DNA from: Litorivita sp040371945
GTDB taxonomy: Bacteria; Pseudomonadota; Alphaproteobacteria; Rhodobacterales; Rhodobacteraceae
Assembly (NCBI RefSeq): GCF_040371945.1
Contig: NZ_BAABWS010000002.1
Location: 372,001-436,000 of the forward strand
Direction: 5' to 3'
Length of the DNA stretch: 64,000 bases
Part shown: positions 33,277-42,362 of the stretch, in pieces
Position numbering within the stretch: the stretch's first letter is position 1
How the letters are laid out: the number at the start of each line of letters is the position of its first letter
Made by a program: the position numbers and the translations under genes
Notes under the pieces: model-generated
What the model was told of the DNA's origin: nothing
The model's database searches: none
What the model saw: the letters and a program-made list of their open reading frames with translations, nothing else

Positions 33277-34593
33277 CTAAAGTCCGATCCGGTCGCGCAT
33301 GGCAAACCACGTCATCGCCAGCGCCAAGAGCGGCGTGCGCATCCCCCCCGCGCCCGGAAAGGCCGGAGCAGGCACGGCGGCCAACGCATCGAAGCCTGCG
33401 GCGCGGCCCGCGACGGCCTCGGCCATCAATTTGCCCGCATGGGTGGCAGTGCCGACCCCGTGACCCGAATAGCCCGAGGCGGTCAGGATATTGGGCGCCA
33501 GCCGCGCCAGATAGGGCATGCGTTTGCGGGTGATCGCCAAGGTGCCGCCCCATGCGTAATCGATTTTCACATCCCGAAGATGGGGGAAAATCTGCGCCAT
33601 CGGTTTGCGCACGACGCCAGCAATATCGGCGGGGAAGCGGTAGCCATAGCTTTCGCCGCCGCCAAAGAGCAGGCGTTTGTCATGGCTCAGGCGAAAGTAA
33701 TTGACCACGAATTTGCTGTCGGCGACGGCGACATCGCGGGTCAGCACGCGCGCCGCCTCATCGCCCAAAGGCTCGGTCGCTGCGATGAAATTGTTGATCG
33801 GCATGACGCGCGCGGCGACCTTTTGCTCTAGCGTGCCAAGATAGCCGTTGCAGGCAAAGATGACGTGATCGGCCACCACGCGGCCTTGGCCGCTGCGCAC
33901 CGTGACGGGGCCGCCCGCCTGCGCGCCGCGATCAATCGCATGGACCTCGGCGCCCTCATGAAGTGCCGCCCCCGCCGCCGTGGCCGCGCGGGCAAGGCCA
34001 AGCGCATAGGCCAGCGGATGCAAATGCCCTGCGCCCATATCGAGCATCCCGCCGTGATAGGCAGGCGAGGGGCATAGGGCGCGCATCTGATCGGCATCCA
34101 TCGTGGTGATCTGTCCGTAGCCGTAGCGATCCTTCAGCAGGCCCGCGTAGTCATGCATATGGCGCATGTCGCGCCCGTTCATGGCGGTCCACGCCACGCC
34201 GTCCTTATAGTGGCATTCGATATTATGTTTCTGGATCAGAGATTTAACGAGATTTTTTGCCTCTTCGCCCATTTGCCACAGGGTCTTGGCCTGCCCTTTG
34301 CCCATGAGCGTTTCGAGATCGTCTTGATACATGCGCTGGCCCGAGCCAAGCTGCCCGCCGTTGCGCCCCGATGCGCCGAAGCCGATGCGCTGCGCCTCCA
34401 ACAGCCGCACGGAAAACCCCGCCTCGGCCAGATGCAGCGCCGCCGACAGCCCCGTATATCCGCCGCCGATCACGCAAACATCGGCGCGCGCCTCGCCCTT
34501 GAGCGGCGCATGAGGCACGGGCGCGTCAACCGTGGCGGCATACCAGCTGTCGGGATATTCCCCGCGCCGGTCATTGGCATAGAGCAGGTTCAT
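33277..34593 (-). CDS. puuB: FAD-dependent oxidoreductase (gamma-glutamylputrescine oxidase-like, DAO family)
   Basis: A 438-residue flavoprotein. The N-terminal Rossmann motif is DVCVIGGGYTGLSAALHLAEAG (39-60), preceded by the family-typical DSWYAATVDAPVPHAPLKGE; GFGASGRNGGQLGSGQRM follows, a mark of PuuB/DadA-like enzymes; the C-terminus has YSGHGVGTATHAGKLMAEAVAG. PuuB oxidises gamma-glutamylputrescine to the aminobutyraldehyde. It is the last gene of the operon, 27 nt after the ligase gene. Assignment to putrescine rather than another amine rests on neighbours. Confidence 0.85.
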   Translation of the reverse strand: MNLLYANDRRGEYPDSWYAATVDAPVPHAPLKGEARADVCVIGGGYTGLSAALHLAEAGFSVRLLEAQRIGFGASGRNGGQLGSGQRMYQDDLETLMGKGQAKTLWQMGEEAKNLVKSLIQKHNIECHYKDGVAWTAMNGRDMRHMHDYAGLLKDRYGYGQITTMDADQMRALCPSPAYHGGMLDMGAGHLHPLAYALGLARAATAAGAALHEGAEVHAIDRGAQAGGPVTVRSGQGRVVADHVIFACNGYLGTLEQKVAARVMPINNFIAATEPLGDEAARVLTRDVAVADSKFVVNYFRLSHDKRLLFGGGESYGYRFPADIAGVVRKPMAQIFPHLRDVKIDYAWGGTLAITRKRMPYLARLAPNILTASGYSGHGVGTATHAGKLMAEAVAGRAAGFDALAAVPAPAFPGAGGMRTPLLALAMTWFAMRDRIGL

Positions 34594-34620
34594 ATAGGGC
34601 GCTCCGGTCGGCTTGGCGGG

Positions 34621-35979
34621 CTAGACGTTCAGCAGCAGGTGCTCGCGCTCCCACGGCGAGATCACTTGCAAGAACTCGGTATATTCGGCGCGTTTGACGA
34701 TGGAATAGACGCGGGCAAACTCCGGTCCCAAGACCTCGTGCAGTTTCGGCGCATCCTCGAACAGATCAAGCGCATCCCCCATGACCGAGGGAATATCGCC
34801 CTCGCCCTCATAGGCATCGCCCTTGAATTGCTTGTCGGGACGCTCTTCCTCGATCAGCCCCAGATAGCCGCAGGCCAGCGAGGCGGCGATGCCCAGATAG
34901 GGGTTGCAATCCATCCCTGCGATGCGGTTTTCCACCCGCCGCGAGGCCGGACCGGACAGCGGCACGCGAATGCCCGTCGTGCGGTTGTCGCGCCCCCATT
35001 CAAGGTTGATTGGCGCGGCGTGGTCTTTGACGTAGCGCCGGTAGCTGTTCACATAGGGCGCTTGGACCGCGATGGCCGAGGGCAGGTGGTTTTGCAGACC
35101 GGCGATAAAGTGGAAAAACGCATCGGTCTCGCCGCCCTGCGGGCCGGAAAACAGGTTCTGCCCCGTTTCGATATCAATCACCGAATGGTGGATGTGCATC
35201 GCGCTGCCTGGCTCGTCGGCAATGGGTTTGGCCATGAAGGTGGCAAAGCAATCGTGGCGCAAAGCCGCCTCGCGGATCAGCCGTTTGAAGTAAAACACCT
35301 CATCGGCCAATTTGACCGGATCGCCGTGGCGCAGGTTGATCTCCAATTGCCCCGCGCCGCCCTCTTGGGTGATGCCGTCGATCTCAAATCCCTGCGCTTC
35401 GGCAAAATCATAGATGTCGTCGATCACGGGGCCGAATTCATCGACCGCCGTCATCGAATAGGCTTGGCGCGCGGCAGCGGGGCGGCCCGAGCGGCCCATC
35501 ATCGGCTCGATGGATTTGGCCGGATCGATGTTGCGCGCCACCAGATAGAATTCCATCTCCGGCGCAACGACCGGCTCCCAGCCTTTGGCGCGATAAAGTT
35601 CGACCACCCGTTTGAGCACATTGCGCGGCGCATAGGGGATCGCCTTGCCCTTGCGGTCATAGGCGTCATGGATCACCTGCAGCGTGTAATCGCCGGTCCA
35701 AGGCGCGGCGGTGCAGGTCTCCATATCGGGGCGCAAGATCATATCGCGCTCGATAAAGCCCTCGGCCCCTGCGGCCTCGCCCCAATCGCCGGTGATGGTT
35801 TGAAAAAAGATGCTGTCGGGCAGGTGGAAATACTCTTGGCGGGCGAATTTGCTGGCGGGCACGGCCTTGCCGCGCGCAATGCCGGGCAGGTCGGAGATGA
35901 TACATTCCACCTCGTCCAATCGCTTGCCCTCCAAATAGGCCTGCGCCGCTTCGGGGATTGTGGTCAGCCAGTCAGCCAT
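34621..35979 (-). CDS. puuA: Glutamine synthetase family ligase (gamma-glutamylputrescine synthetase-like)
   Basis: A 452-residue enzyme of the GS superfamily, short and without the adenylylation loop of assimilatory GlnA. Seen: VEMEFYL-type block (APEMEFYLVARN), AQGFEIDGITQEGGAGQLEINLRHGD, MAKPIADEPGSAMHIHHSVID, INLEWGRDNRTTGIRVP and NRIAGMDCNPYLGIAASLACG, covering metal, Glu and ATP sites. Such enzymes attach glutamate to polyamine amino groups. Its start overlaps the amidotransferase gene's stop by eight bases. Substrate putrescine is likely but inferred. Confidence 0.87.
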   Translation of the reverse strand: MADWLTTIPEAAQAYLEGKRLDEVECIISDLPGIARGKAVPASKFARQEYFHLPDSIFFQTITGDWGEAAGAEGFIERDMILRPDMETCTAAPWTGDYTLQVIHDAYDRKGKAIPYAPRNVLKRVVELYRAKGWEPVVAPEMEFYLVARNIDPAKSIEPMMGRSGRPAAARQAYSMTAVDEFGPVIDDIYDFAEAQGFEIDGITQEGGAGQLEINLRHGDPVKLADEVFYFKRLIREAALRHDCFATFMAKPIADEPGSAMHIHHSVIDIETGQNLFSGPQGGETDAFFHFIAGLQNHLPSAIAVQAPYVNSYRRYVKDHAAPINLEWGRDNRTTGIRVPLSGPASRRVENRIAGMDCNPYLGIAASLACGYLGLIEEERPDKQFKGDAYEGEGDIPSVMGDALDLFEDAPKLHEVLGPEFARVYSIVKRAEYTEFLQVISPWEREHLLLNV

Positions 35980-36667
35980 TTCGGCCTCCGTTCAGGAAAA
36001 ATGTGGCGATGCGCGCGCCCATCCGCGCACCATCCGTCGGTGTGTCGCCAAGACGCGCGCTGGCGGCGCCAAGCAGGTCATCGGGCACCACGCCTTTGGC
36101 GCGGGTCTCGATCAATCCGGCGACAAAGGGGGCGGCAAATTCGGGGTGGGGCTGCACGGTGAAAATGCTGTCGCCATACACCAGCGCGGCGCTGCTGCAA
36201 TGGCCGCTCTCGCACGATCCGACGGCGCGCGCCTCGGGGGGCAGGGCGGTCACCTGATCTTGGTGCCACGCGTTGAGGATGATCTTCTCGCCCTCGATCT
36301 CGTATTCTGTCGGCCCCACGGCCCAGCCGCCGCCGAATTTCTCGACCCGACCGCCAAGCGCCTGCGCGATGATCTGATGGCCGAAACAGATGCCCACCAA
36401 GGGCAGCCTCGCCGCCCAGATTTGGCGGATCAAATCCTCCAACGGCGCGATCCACGGATGGGATTCGTAAGCGCCGTGCCGCGAGCCGGTGATCAGCCAG
36501 CCGTCGCAGTCATGGATATCGGCGGGCATGTCGCCGCCTTCGACATCATAGGTGGCAAAGTCGAAATCATGGCCCGCCAAGAGCCTCTCGAACATCTGCG
36601 GGTAGTCGCCGGTTTCACCGACAAGCGTGTCGGGCGCATGGCCGGTTTGCAATATGCCGATTTTCAT
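35972..36667 (-). CDS. Type 1 (class I) glutamine amidotransferase
   Basis: A 231-residue class I amidotransferase domain protein. The triad is complete: Cys94 in LVGICFGHQII, His174 and Glu176 in VQPHPEF. The family hydrolyses glutamine or gamma-glutamyl amides; between two gamma-glutamyl ligase genes the most sensible role is hydrolysis of gamma-glutamyl-aminobutyrate (PuuD-like function), although PuuD proper is a distinct subgroup with extra residues. Overlaps the downstream ligase gene by eight bases. Confidence 0.87.
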   Translation of the reverse strand: MKIGILQTGHAPDTLVGETGDYPQMFERLLAGHDFDFATYDVEGGDMPADIHDCDGWLITGSRHGAYESHPWIAPLEDLIRQIWAARLPLVGICFGHQIIAQALGGRVEKFGGGWAVGPTEYEIEGEKIILNAWHQDQVTALPPEARAVGSCESGHCSSAALVYGDSIFTVQPHPEFAAPFVAGLIETRAKGVVPDDLLGAASARLGDTPTDGARMGARIATFFLNGGRNG

Positions 36668-36745
36668 GGGGCACCAAAGATTGGGGTTTCATCAAAGCTA
36701 TGCCTTGGCGCGCGGCGCGGCAAGGGGCGTCATCATCTGCGCGCA

Positions 36746-38095
36746 TCATACGGTATCGAGGTAAATCTCCACCTGCTCCTTGGCGTCAAGCTCGCTCATG
36801 AAATGCAATTCCTGGCGCTTGGTGAGCACAAGGTTGCGGATCAGCTCGGGGGCGAAAATCCGCGCGATCTGCGGACTGGCCTCGAAGGCATCGATGGCCG
36901 CGTTCCATTGCGTGGGCATCTGGGGCAGATCGGCGGCATAGGCATTGCCGGTGATCGGTTCGGGCGGCTCTGTGCCATCCTCAATCCCGTTGAGCGCCGC
37001 GCCCAAAATGGCCGCCAAAAGCAGATAGGGGTTCACATCGCCCCCCGCAACGCGGTGCTCGATCCGCCGCGCGGCGGGCGCGCCCGAAGGAATGCGAATG
37101 GCCGAGGTGCGGTTCTCATAGGCCCAACAAATCCCCGTCGGCGCATGGGCCCCCGGAACCATGCGGTCATAGCTGTTGGCGTGGGGCGCAAACAAAAGCG
37201 TGCTGCCGGACATGGCATCAAGGCACCCGTTCACCGCATGGCGCAGGATCGGCGTGCCCTTTGGTCCGCCATCGTCAAAGATATTGTCGCCCTGCGCATC
37301 GAGCACCGAAAAATGTGTATGCAGCCCCGATCCGGCGTAATCCTCATAGGGTTTGGCCATGAATGAGGCGGCAAACCCGTGGCTGCGCGCCAGTCCCTTG
37401 ACCAGCATCTTGAACAGCCACGCATCATCGGCGGCGCGCAGCGCATCGTCGCAATGCATCAGGTTGACCTCGAACTGGCCCAGCCCCGCTTCGGAAATCG
37501 CCGTATCGGCGGGAATGTCCATTTCCTCGCAGGCGTCATAAAGATCGGTGAAGAAATCATCGAAAGCATCCAGCGCGCGGATCGACAGGGTTTCGGCCCC
37601 CTTGCGGCGAATGCCCGAGCGCGGCGAGATCGGGATTTGCGGCTTCTTGCCGGAATCGTCGATCAGGAAAAACTCAAGCTCCATCGCGCAAACGGGGGTC
37701 AGCCCGCGCGCCTTATAGCGGTCCACCACGGCGCGCAGCGCATGGCGCGGATCACCCTCATAGGGCGCGCCGTTCTCGCGAAACATCCAGATCGGCAACA
37801 GCGCGGTCGGCGCTTTGAGCCAAGGCATCGGCATAAAACCGCGCTCTGTCGGTTTGAGAACCCCGTCGGCATCGCCGCTGTCAAACACCAGCGGGCTGTC
37901 GTCGATATCCTCGCCCCAGATGTCGAGATTGAGCACGGAAAGCGGGAAGCGGGTGCCGTCCTCGACGACCTTATCGGCGAAACGGGTTGGCACGCGTTTG
38001 CCGCGCGCCTGCCCGTTCAAATCCGCCGCCGCGACACGGATCGTGCGCACAAGCGGATGTTTTCTAAGCCAGTTTTTCATATTTGCGTCTCGCAT
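36746..38095 (-). CDS. Second glutamine synthetase-like gamma-glutamyl ligase
   Basis: A 449-residue GS-superfamily enzyme. Features: RTIRVAAADLNGQARGKRVP at the N-terminus, MELEFFLIDDSG, ADTAISEAGLGQFEVNLMHCDD, MAKPYEDYAGSGLHTHFSVLD, AHAPTGICWAYENRTSAIRIPSGAPAARRIEHRVAGGDVNPYLLLAAILG. It is only partly similar to the other ligase in this operon, so the two are not a recent duplication. It probably modifies another amine (or the same with different affinity). Start 38095 or, with slightly better spacing from GAGAC, 38080. Confidence 0.86.
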   Translation of the reverse strand: MRDANMKNWLRKHPLVRTIRVAAADLNGQARGKRVPTRFADKVVEDGTRFPLSVLNLDIWGEDIDDSPLVFDSGDADGVLKPTERGFMPMPWLKAPTALLPIWMFRENGAPYEGDPRHALRAVVDRYKARGLTPVCAMELEFFLIDDSGKKPQIPISPRSGIRRKGAETLSIRALDAFDDFFTDLYDACEEMDIPADTAISEAGLGQFEVNLMHCDDALRAADDAWLFKMLVKGLARSHGFAASFMAKPYEDYAGSGLHTHFSVLDAQGDNIFDDGGPKGTPILRHAVNGCLDAMSGSTLLFAPHANSYDRMVPGAHAPTGICWAYENRTSAIRIPSGAPAARRIEHRVAGGDVNPYLLLAAILGAALNGIEDGTEPPEPITGNAYAADLPQMPTQWNAAIDAFEASPQIARIFAPELIRNLVLTKRQELHFMSELDAKEQVEIYLDTV

Positions 38096-38229
38096 TGCGG
38101 GCGTCCGTTGTTGTGATCCGCGCCCAGATCAGGCCGCCGCAGAGGGCGCGCGTCCGGCAGGGGGGAGGGTATGTTCAAAATTTGATCATATTTCCTCCAC
38201 TCTATCCCAAACCCTTGCGCGCGCAAGCG

Positions 38230-38257
38230 AAAGCCGCGCCAGAGGAGGCGCGGCTTT
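38230..38257 (-). terminator. Terminator-like hairpin downstream of the TerB gene
   Basis: AAAGCCGCGCC and GGCGCGGCTTT pair perfectly over a 6-nt loop, 73 nt past the TerB-like gene stop and 135 nt before the GS-like gene start. It reads either way; in the minus direction only TTT follows. Confidence 0.65.
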
Positions 38258-38329
38258 GGGTGAAAGTTGGGTGAAATACAGGCGGCAAAACCGGGGGTGA
38301 TTATTGGCGGGCAAACAGGCGCGCGCCGG

Positions 38330-38770
38330 TCAGCTTTGGGCGCTGATCTTTTGGCGGGCAAGGGCGCTATCGGTATCGCTGACGCCCAAAAGATTGCTCA
38401 CCATGCGCAGCATCGCATCCTCTTCGGCGTCGCGGCTGCCATCGGCCAGAGCGATTTGCCACAAGGCCTCGATCACCGACAGGCGGTCCTCATAGGGGAC
38501 GGCATCCTTGATCGCGCGGGTGAAGCGCACCGTATCGGGCGCCTCGCTCTCCAAGACCTCGGCATGACGGCGCAGATCATGCGCCTCCTGCGCATCCAGC
38601 CCGTAACGCGCGGCGATGATCGCATCGATCCATTCGATTTCTGACGCGGCATAATGGCCATCGGTGCGCGCGAGCCGCACCAAAAGCGCGCAAAGCGCAA
38701 GGCGGGCGTCGGCATCGGGCAATTGGGCGGGCTCCGGCTGGATCAGCCGTTTGAGAAAATCAGCAAACAT
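38330..38770 (-). CDS. TerB-like (DjlA-type) domain protein
   Basis: A 146-residue soluble helical protein. DARLALCALLVRLARTDGHYAASEIEWIDAIIAARYGLDAQEAHDLRRHAEVLESEAPDTVRFTRAIKDAV and RLSVIEALWQIALADGSRDAEEDAMLRMVSNLLGVSDTDSALAR are the two TerB/DjlA repeats, with acidic residues that can bind metal ions. Members occur widely and are of unknown role; tellurite resistance is not implied. Start 38770 (MFADFLKRL) is chosen; the frame to 38827 adds an uncharacteristic segment. Confidence 0.85.
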   Translation of the reverse strand: MFADFLKRLIQPEPAQLPDADARLALCALLVRLARTDGHYAASEIEWIDAIIAARYGLDAQEAHDLRRHAEVLESEAPDTVRFTRAIKDAVPYEDRLSVIEALWQIALADGSRDAEEDAMLRMVSNLLGVSDTDSALARQKISAQS

Positions 38771-38901
38771 GAAAAGAGATATAGGCGCGCGCGGGCGCGA
38801 GGACCAGTGATCATCGCGGTGAAACACCGCGCGCGCGATTTTGGGCCGCCGTTTGGCCTTGGCCTGCGCGCTTTGGCGCGCGCAGTCACGGCGCGGCGGG
38901 C

Positions 38902-39198
38902 CTAAGCGTCATAGCCCTCGACAATCACCAGATCGCCAACCGAGACCGGCGCATCGCGCAGCGCTTTGGCCGCTTGGTAGCCCTCGCTCTCGTAGCAGGC
39001 CACCGCCGCCTCCAGTGAGGGAAATTCGATCACCACAGTGCGGGCCTTGGATGTGCCCTCGCGGATCTCTTGCGCGCCGCCGCGCACGACAAAACGCGCG
39101 CCATATTCGGCAAAGGGCGCGGCATTGGCGGCGCGGTATCGGTCATAGGCTTGCGGGTCGCTGACCTCGACATGGGCCACCCAATAGGCTTTGGGCAT
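38902..39198 (-). CDS. DUF1330 family protein
   Basis: A 98-residue ABM-like alpha-beta barrel protein: KAYWVAHVEVSDPQAYDRYRAANAAPFAEYGARFVVRGG, then TVVIEFPSLEAAVACYESEGYQAAKALRDAPVSVGDLVIVEGYD, the DUF1330 pattern. Function unknown. Alone, with 131 nt to the TerB-like gene; no shared operon evident. Confidence 0.9.
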   Translation of the reverse strand: MPKAYWVAHVEVSDPQAYDRYRAANAAPFAEYGARFVVRGGAQEIREGTSKARTVVIEFPSLEAAVACYESEGYQAAKALRDAPVSVGDLVIVEGYDA

Positions 39199-39381
39199 CT
39201 CTCATCCTCCTTGGTAAAATTTTCCCCAAACTCGCGCGATAAACCGGCATTGTCCACGGGGCTTGGCGCTTAAAGCCGCCTGCGCGCCACATTTGCTCCT
39301 TAGATTTTTCAAACCCCTGCGCGATACCTTTGTCCCAAGAGAAAGACATTTGGTGATGACAGCCGCCAGCGGGAGAAGACA

Positions 39382-39969
39382 ATGAGCGCCTTTAGCGAAT
39401 TCGATTGGGACAACGGATCGGAAAAAGAGCAATTGCAGATGGTGCGCCAAGGCACCACCGAAGAATTGCGCGCGCTTGCGGTCTCTTATGATTGGTCGAA
39501 ATATCCGCAGACGGTTCTGGGATGGATCATGGCGCAAAAGGGCATTGATCTGGCCACGGCGATGCGGGTGTTTTTGAACGGCGACCCCAAACGCTATAAC
39601 TATGTGGGCAAACGCGATGTGCCTGCCGCGCATCGGGCCACCTGCAATCTGCTGGATACGATCTGTTTGCGGATCAATTCGGGGTTCTATTTGCCTTGGC
39701 CTGAATTGCAATTGCAAGAGCCGCAGGTGGTGCGCATCTGGCTGCGGTATCAATTGGAGGACCAAAGCGAGGGCAAATGCGGGCGCTGGGTCTTTGACGA
39801 GGAGCTGTTGCACCATCTGTTGGAGGTGCGCGCGCCAAAACCGGCGGCGCCCAAACCCTCGATGCACCCCAAGGCCTTGCTGCGCGCCGCGCTCAAGGCG
39901 ATGTTCCAAAACGCGCCGATCCGCGCCTATTTGCGGCCCTTGTGGGACGACACGCGCAGCCCCGCCTGA
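39382..39969 (+). CDS. DUF4274-like protein
   Basis: A 195-residue soluble protein. The N-terminal 120 residues (LRALAVSYDWSKYPQTVLGWIMAQKGIDLATAMRVFLNGDPKRYNY) fit the DUF4274 pattern, in which 'xxYxWxxGxxxPxxIxxHxxCDLATALxLF'-type spacing recurs. The rest is helical with IRLRY-type and Lys/Pro stretches at the C-terminus (APKPAAPKPSMHPKALLRAALKAMF). Function unknown. Spaced 183 nt from the DUF1330 gene; convergent with pyrG (60 nt). Confidence 0.65.
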   Translation: MSAFSEFDWDNGSEKEQLQMVRQGTTEELRALAVSYDWSKYPQTVLGWIMAQKGIDLATAMRVFLNGDPKRYNYVGKRDVPAAHRATCNLLDTICLRINSGFYLPWPELQLQEPQVVRIWLRYQLEDQSEGKCGRWVFDEELLHHLLEVRAPKPAAPKPSMHPKALLRAALKAMFQNAPIRAYLRPLWDDTRSPA

Positions 39970-40028
39970 TGCAAAACGCGCCGCCCCTCGGGGCAGCGCG
40001 CTTCACATTTTTCAAGTTTTCAAATGGC

Positions 40029-41672
40029 TTAGACCAGCCGCGAGTTTTCCACCGCCGCGCGCACGAAATCCTTGAACAAAGGATGCGGCGCGAAGGGTTT
40101 GGATTTGAGTTCAGGGTGGAATTGCACGCCGATAAACCACGGATGATCCGTCCATTCGACAATCTCTGGCAAACGCCCGTCAGGCGACATGCCCGAGAAG
40201 CTCAACCCGCAGGCTTCGAGTTGGTCCTTATAGTCGGTATCGACCTCATAGCGGTGGCGGTGGCGTTCTTCGATCGCGGTGCTGCCGTAAATGCGCGCCA
40301 CGTTGGAGCCGTCCTTGAGCGACGCGTCATAAGCGCCAAGCCGCATGGTGCCGCCCTTGTCATCGCCGACTTTGCGGCGCACGGTATGGTTGCCCTGCAC
40401 CCATTCCTTGAGGTGGTAAACCACGGGGGTGAAACGCTTTTCGCCCGCCTCATGGTCAAATTCCTCGGACCCCGCATCGGTCATTTTTGCGACGTTGCGC
40501 GCGGCCTCGATGACCGCCATCTGCATGCCCAAACAGATGCCCAGATAGGGCACCTTGCGCTCGCGGGCGAATTGCGCGGCGCGGATTTTGCCCTCGGTGC
40601 CGCGTTCGCCAAAACCGCCCGGCACGAGGATGGCGTGATAGCCTTCGAGATGCGGGGCGGCGTCCTCATCGTCGAAAATCTCCGCATCGACCCAATCGAC
40701 GTTGACCTTCACGCGGTTGGCCATGCCGCCATGGGTCAGCGCCTCCTTGATCGACTTATAGGCGTCCTCAAGCTGCACATATTTGCCGACGATGGCGATA
40801 TTGACCTCGCCGTCGGTCTTGTGGATGCGGTCGGCCACGTCCTGCCAGACGGTCAGATCGGGCTTGGGCGCGGGCGAGATGTCAAACGCATCAAGCACCG
40901 CCTGATCCAACCCTTCGTGGTGATAGGCCAGAGGTGCCTCATAGATGGATTTGAGATCATAGGCCGCGATCACATTCTCTTTGCGCACATTGCAAAACAG
41001 GCCGATTTTCTCGCGCTCTTTCTCGGGGATCGGATGTTCGGAGCGGCAGACCAACACGTCGGGCTGCAAGCCGATGGAGCGCAGTTCCTTGACCGAGTGC
41101 TGCGTCGGTTTGGTTTTCAACTCGCCCGAAGCGGCCAGATAGGGCAGCAAGGTCAGATGCATGAAAATGCACTGCCCGCGCGGTTTGTCATGGGCGAACT
41201 GGCGGATCGCCTCAAAGAAGGGCAGACCTTCGATATCGCCGACCGTGCCGCCGATCTCGCAGAGCATGAAGTCCACCTCATCCTCGCCGATCGAGATGAA
41301 GTCTTTGATTTCATTGGTCACATGCGGGATGACCTGAATGGTTTTGCCAAGGTAATCACCGCGGCGTTCTTTTTCGAGAACGTTGGAATAGATCCGCCCC
41401 GACGAGACCGAATCCGTCATCCGCGCCGCAACGCCGGTGAACCGCTCGTAGTGGCCAAGGTCGAGGTCGGTTTCGGCGCCGTCATCGGTGACGAAAACCT
41501 CGCCATGCTCGAAGGGCGACATCGTGCCCGGATCGACGTTGAGATAGGGGTCGAGCTTGCGCAAGCGCACCGAAAACCCGCGCGCCTGCAATAGCGAGCC
41601 AAGCGCGGCAGAGGCAAGACCCTTGCCCAAGGAGGAGACAACGCCGCCCGTGATAAAGATGAACCGTGCCAT
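40029..41672 (-). CDS. pyrG: CTP synthase (glutamine hydrolysing)
   Basis: A 547-residue enzyme converting UTP to CTP. The N-terminal synthetase domain begins MARFIFITGGVVSSLGKGLASAALGSLL (P-loop-like) and has DPYLNVDPGTMSPFEHGEVFVTDDGAETDLDLGHYERF. The C-terminal amidotransferase domain has the nucleophile Cys380 (LGICLGMQMAVIE) and the His/Glu in GVQFHPELKSKP. Start 41672 is the standard one; the frame to 41759 lies in the leader. Convergent with the DUF4274-like gene; secG is next upstream on the same strand. Confidence 0.98.
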   Translation of the reverse strand: MARFIFITGGVVSSLGKGLASAALGSLLQARGFSVRLRKLDPYLNVDPGTMSPFEHGEVFVTDDGAETDLDLGHYERFTGVAARMTDSVSSGRIYSNVLEKERRGDYLGKTIQVIPHVTNEIKDFISIGEDEVDFMLCEIGGTVGDIEGLPFFEAIRQFAHDKPRGQCIFMHLTLLPYLAASGELKTKPTQHSVKELRSIGLQPDVLVCRSEHPIPEKEREKIGLFCNVRKENVIAAYDLKSIYEAPLAYHHEGLDQAVLDAFDISPAPKPDLTVWQDVADRIHKTDGEVNIAIVGKYVQLEDAYKSIKEALTHGGMANRVKVNVDWVDAEIFDDEDAAPHLEGYHAILVPGGFGERGTEGKIRAAQFARERKVPYLGICLGMQMAVIEAARNVAKMTDAGSEEFDHEAGEKRFTPVVYHLKEWVQGNHTVRRKVGDDKGGTMRLGAYDASLKDGSNVARIYGSTAIEERHRHRYEVDTDYKDQLEACGLSFSGMSPDGRLPEIVEWTDHPWFIGVQFHPELKSKPFAPHPLFKDFVRAAVENSRLV

Positions 41673-41903
41673 AGATTGGCATTCCCCCGTGTAAGTCGCG
41701 CGTTTTCCGTCAAAACAGATCGTCTGCCAAAGGCCGGAAACGCCGCGGATAGTGAGCAAAAAAGCGAGCCCTGAGCGGCCAAAAAAGCCACAGCACCACG
41801 GGACTCAAGACATAAAGGATTCGCAAGCCAAGCGCAAGCCGACCGCAAGATGCTGTTGCGGCAGGTAAATGATTAACAAGCGATAGTGTTTAGCCCGAAA
41901 GGC

Positions 41904-42269
41904 TTAGTCGGCACGCGGCACCAAGGGCGCATTCTCGGTGGCCGAGGGCGGCAACAGATCGGCGCCGGTGGGCGCAGCGGGCACGCCTTGCTCGGCCGCG
42001 GCGGGCGCATCGCCCATCCGGTCGAGGATCGAGGTGCCAGCCGATTTTTGCGCCGCAAGCACGGTCAAACCGATGGAGGTGCAGATAAAGCCGATGGCAA
42101 GGAGCCATGTGAGCTTGCTAAGCGCAGTCGCTGCCGCACGGCCCGAGACCGCACCGCCGCCGCCACCGCCGCCCATGCCAAGCCCGCCGCCTTCGGAGCG
42201 CTGCAAAAGCACCACGCCGATCAACGCGAGAGCCAGAAGGAGATGGACGGTAAGGACGACGTTTTCCAT
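41904..42269 (-). CDS. secG: Preprotein translocase subunit SecG
   Basis: A 121-residue membrane protein with two helices: VVLTVHLLLALALIGVVLLQRSEGGGLGMGGGGGGGAVSGRAAATALSKLTWLLAIGFICTSIGLTVLAA, the SecG signature with the Gly-rich loop. The C-terminus is a hydrophilic Ala/Pro tail (about 40 residues) usual in alphaproteobacterial SecG. It joins SecY and SecE in the translocon. It lies 231 nt upstream of pyrG, an order common in this group, but separated by a gap. Confidence 0.95.
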   Translation of the reverse strand: MENVVLTVHLLLALALIGVVLLQRSEGGGLGMGGGGGGGAVSGRAAATALSKLTWLLAIGFICTSIGLTVLAAQKSAGTSILDRMGDAPAAAEQGVPAAPTGADLLPPSATENAPLVPRAD

Positions 42270-42362
42270 GGGGGCCTGCCTGAATAAGATAACAGAGCGC
42301 TATGTAGGCAAAACCGCGCCGCGCCGCAACCCGTCAATCGCGCCAATGGGCGCCTTGGCGCG

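Noticed and set aside
34153..36162. A 669-codon frame opposite puuB, puuA and the amidotransferase
   Set aside because: It spans three genuine genes on the other strand; no start signal and no domain.
39942..41594. A 550-codon frame opposite pyrG
   Set aside because: Antisense shadow of a conserved enzyme.
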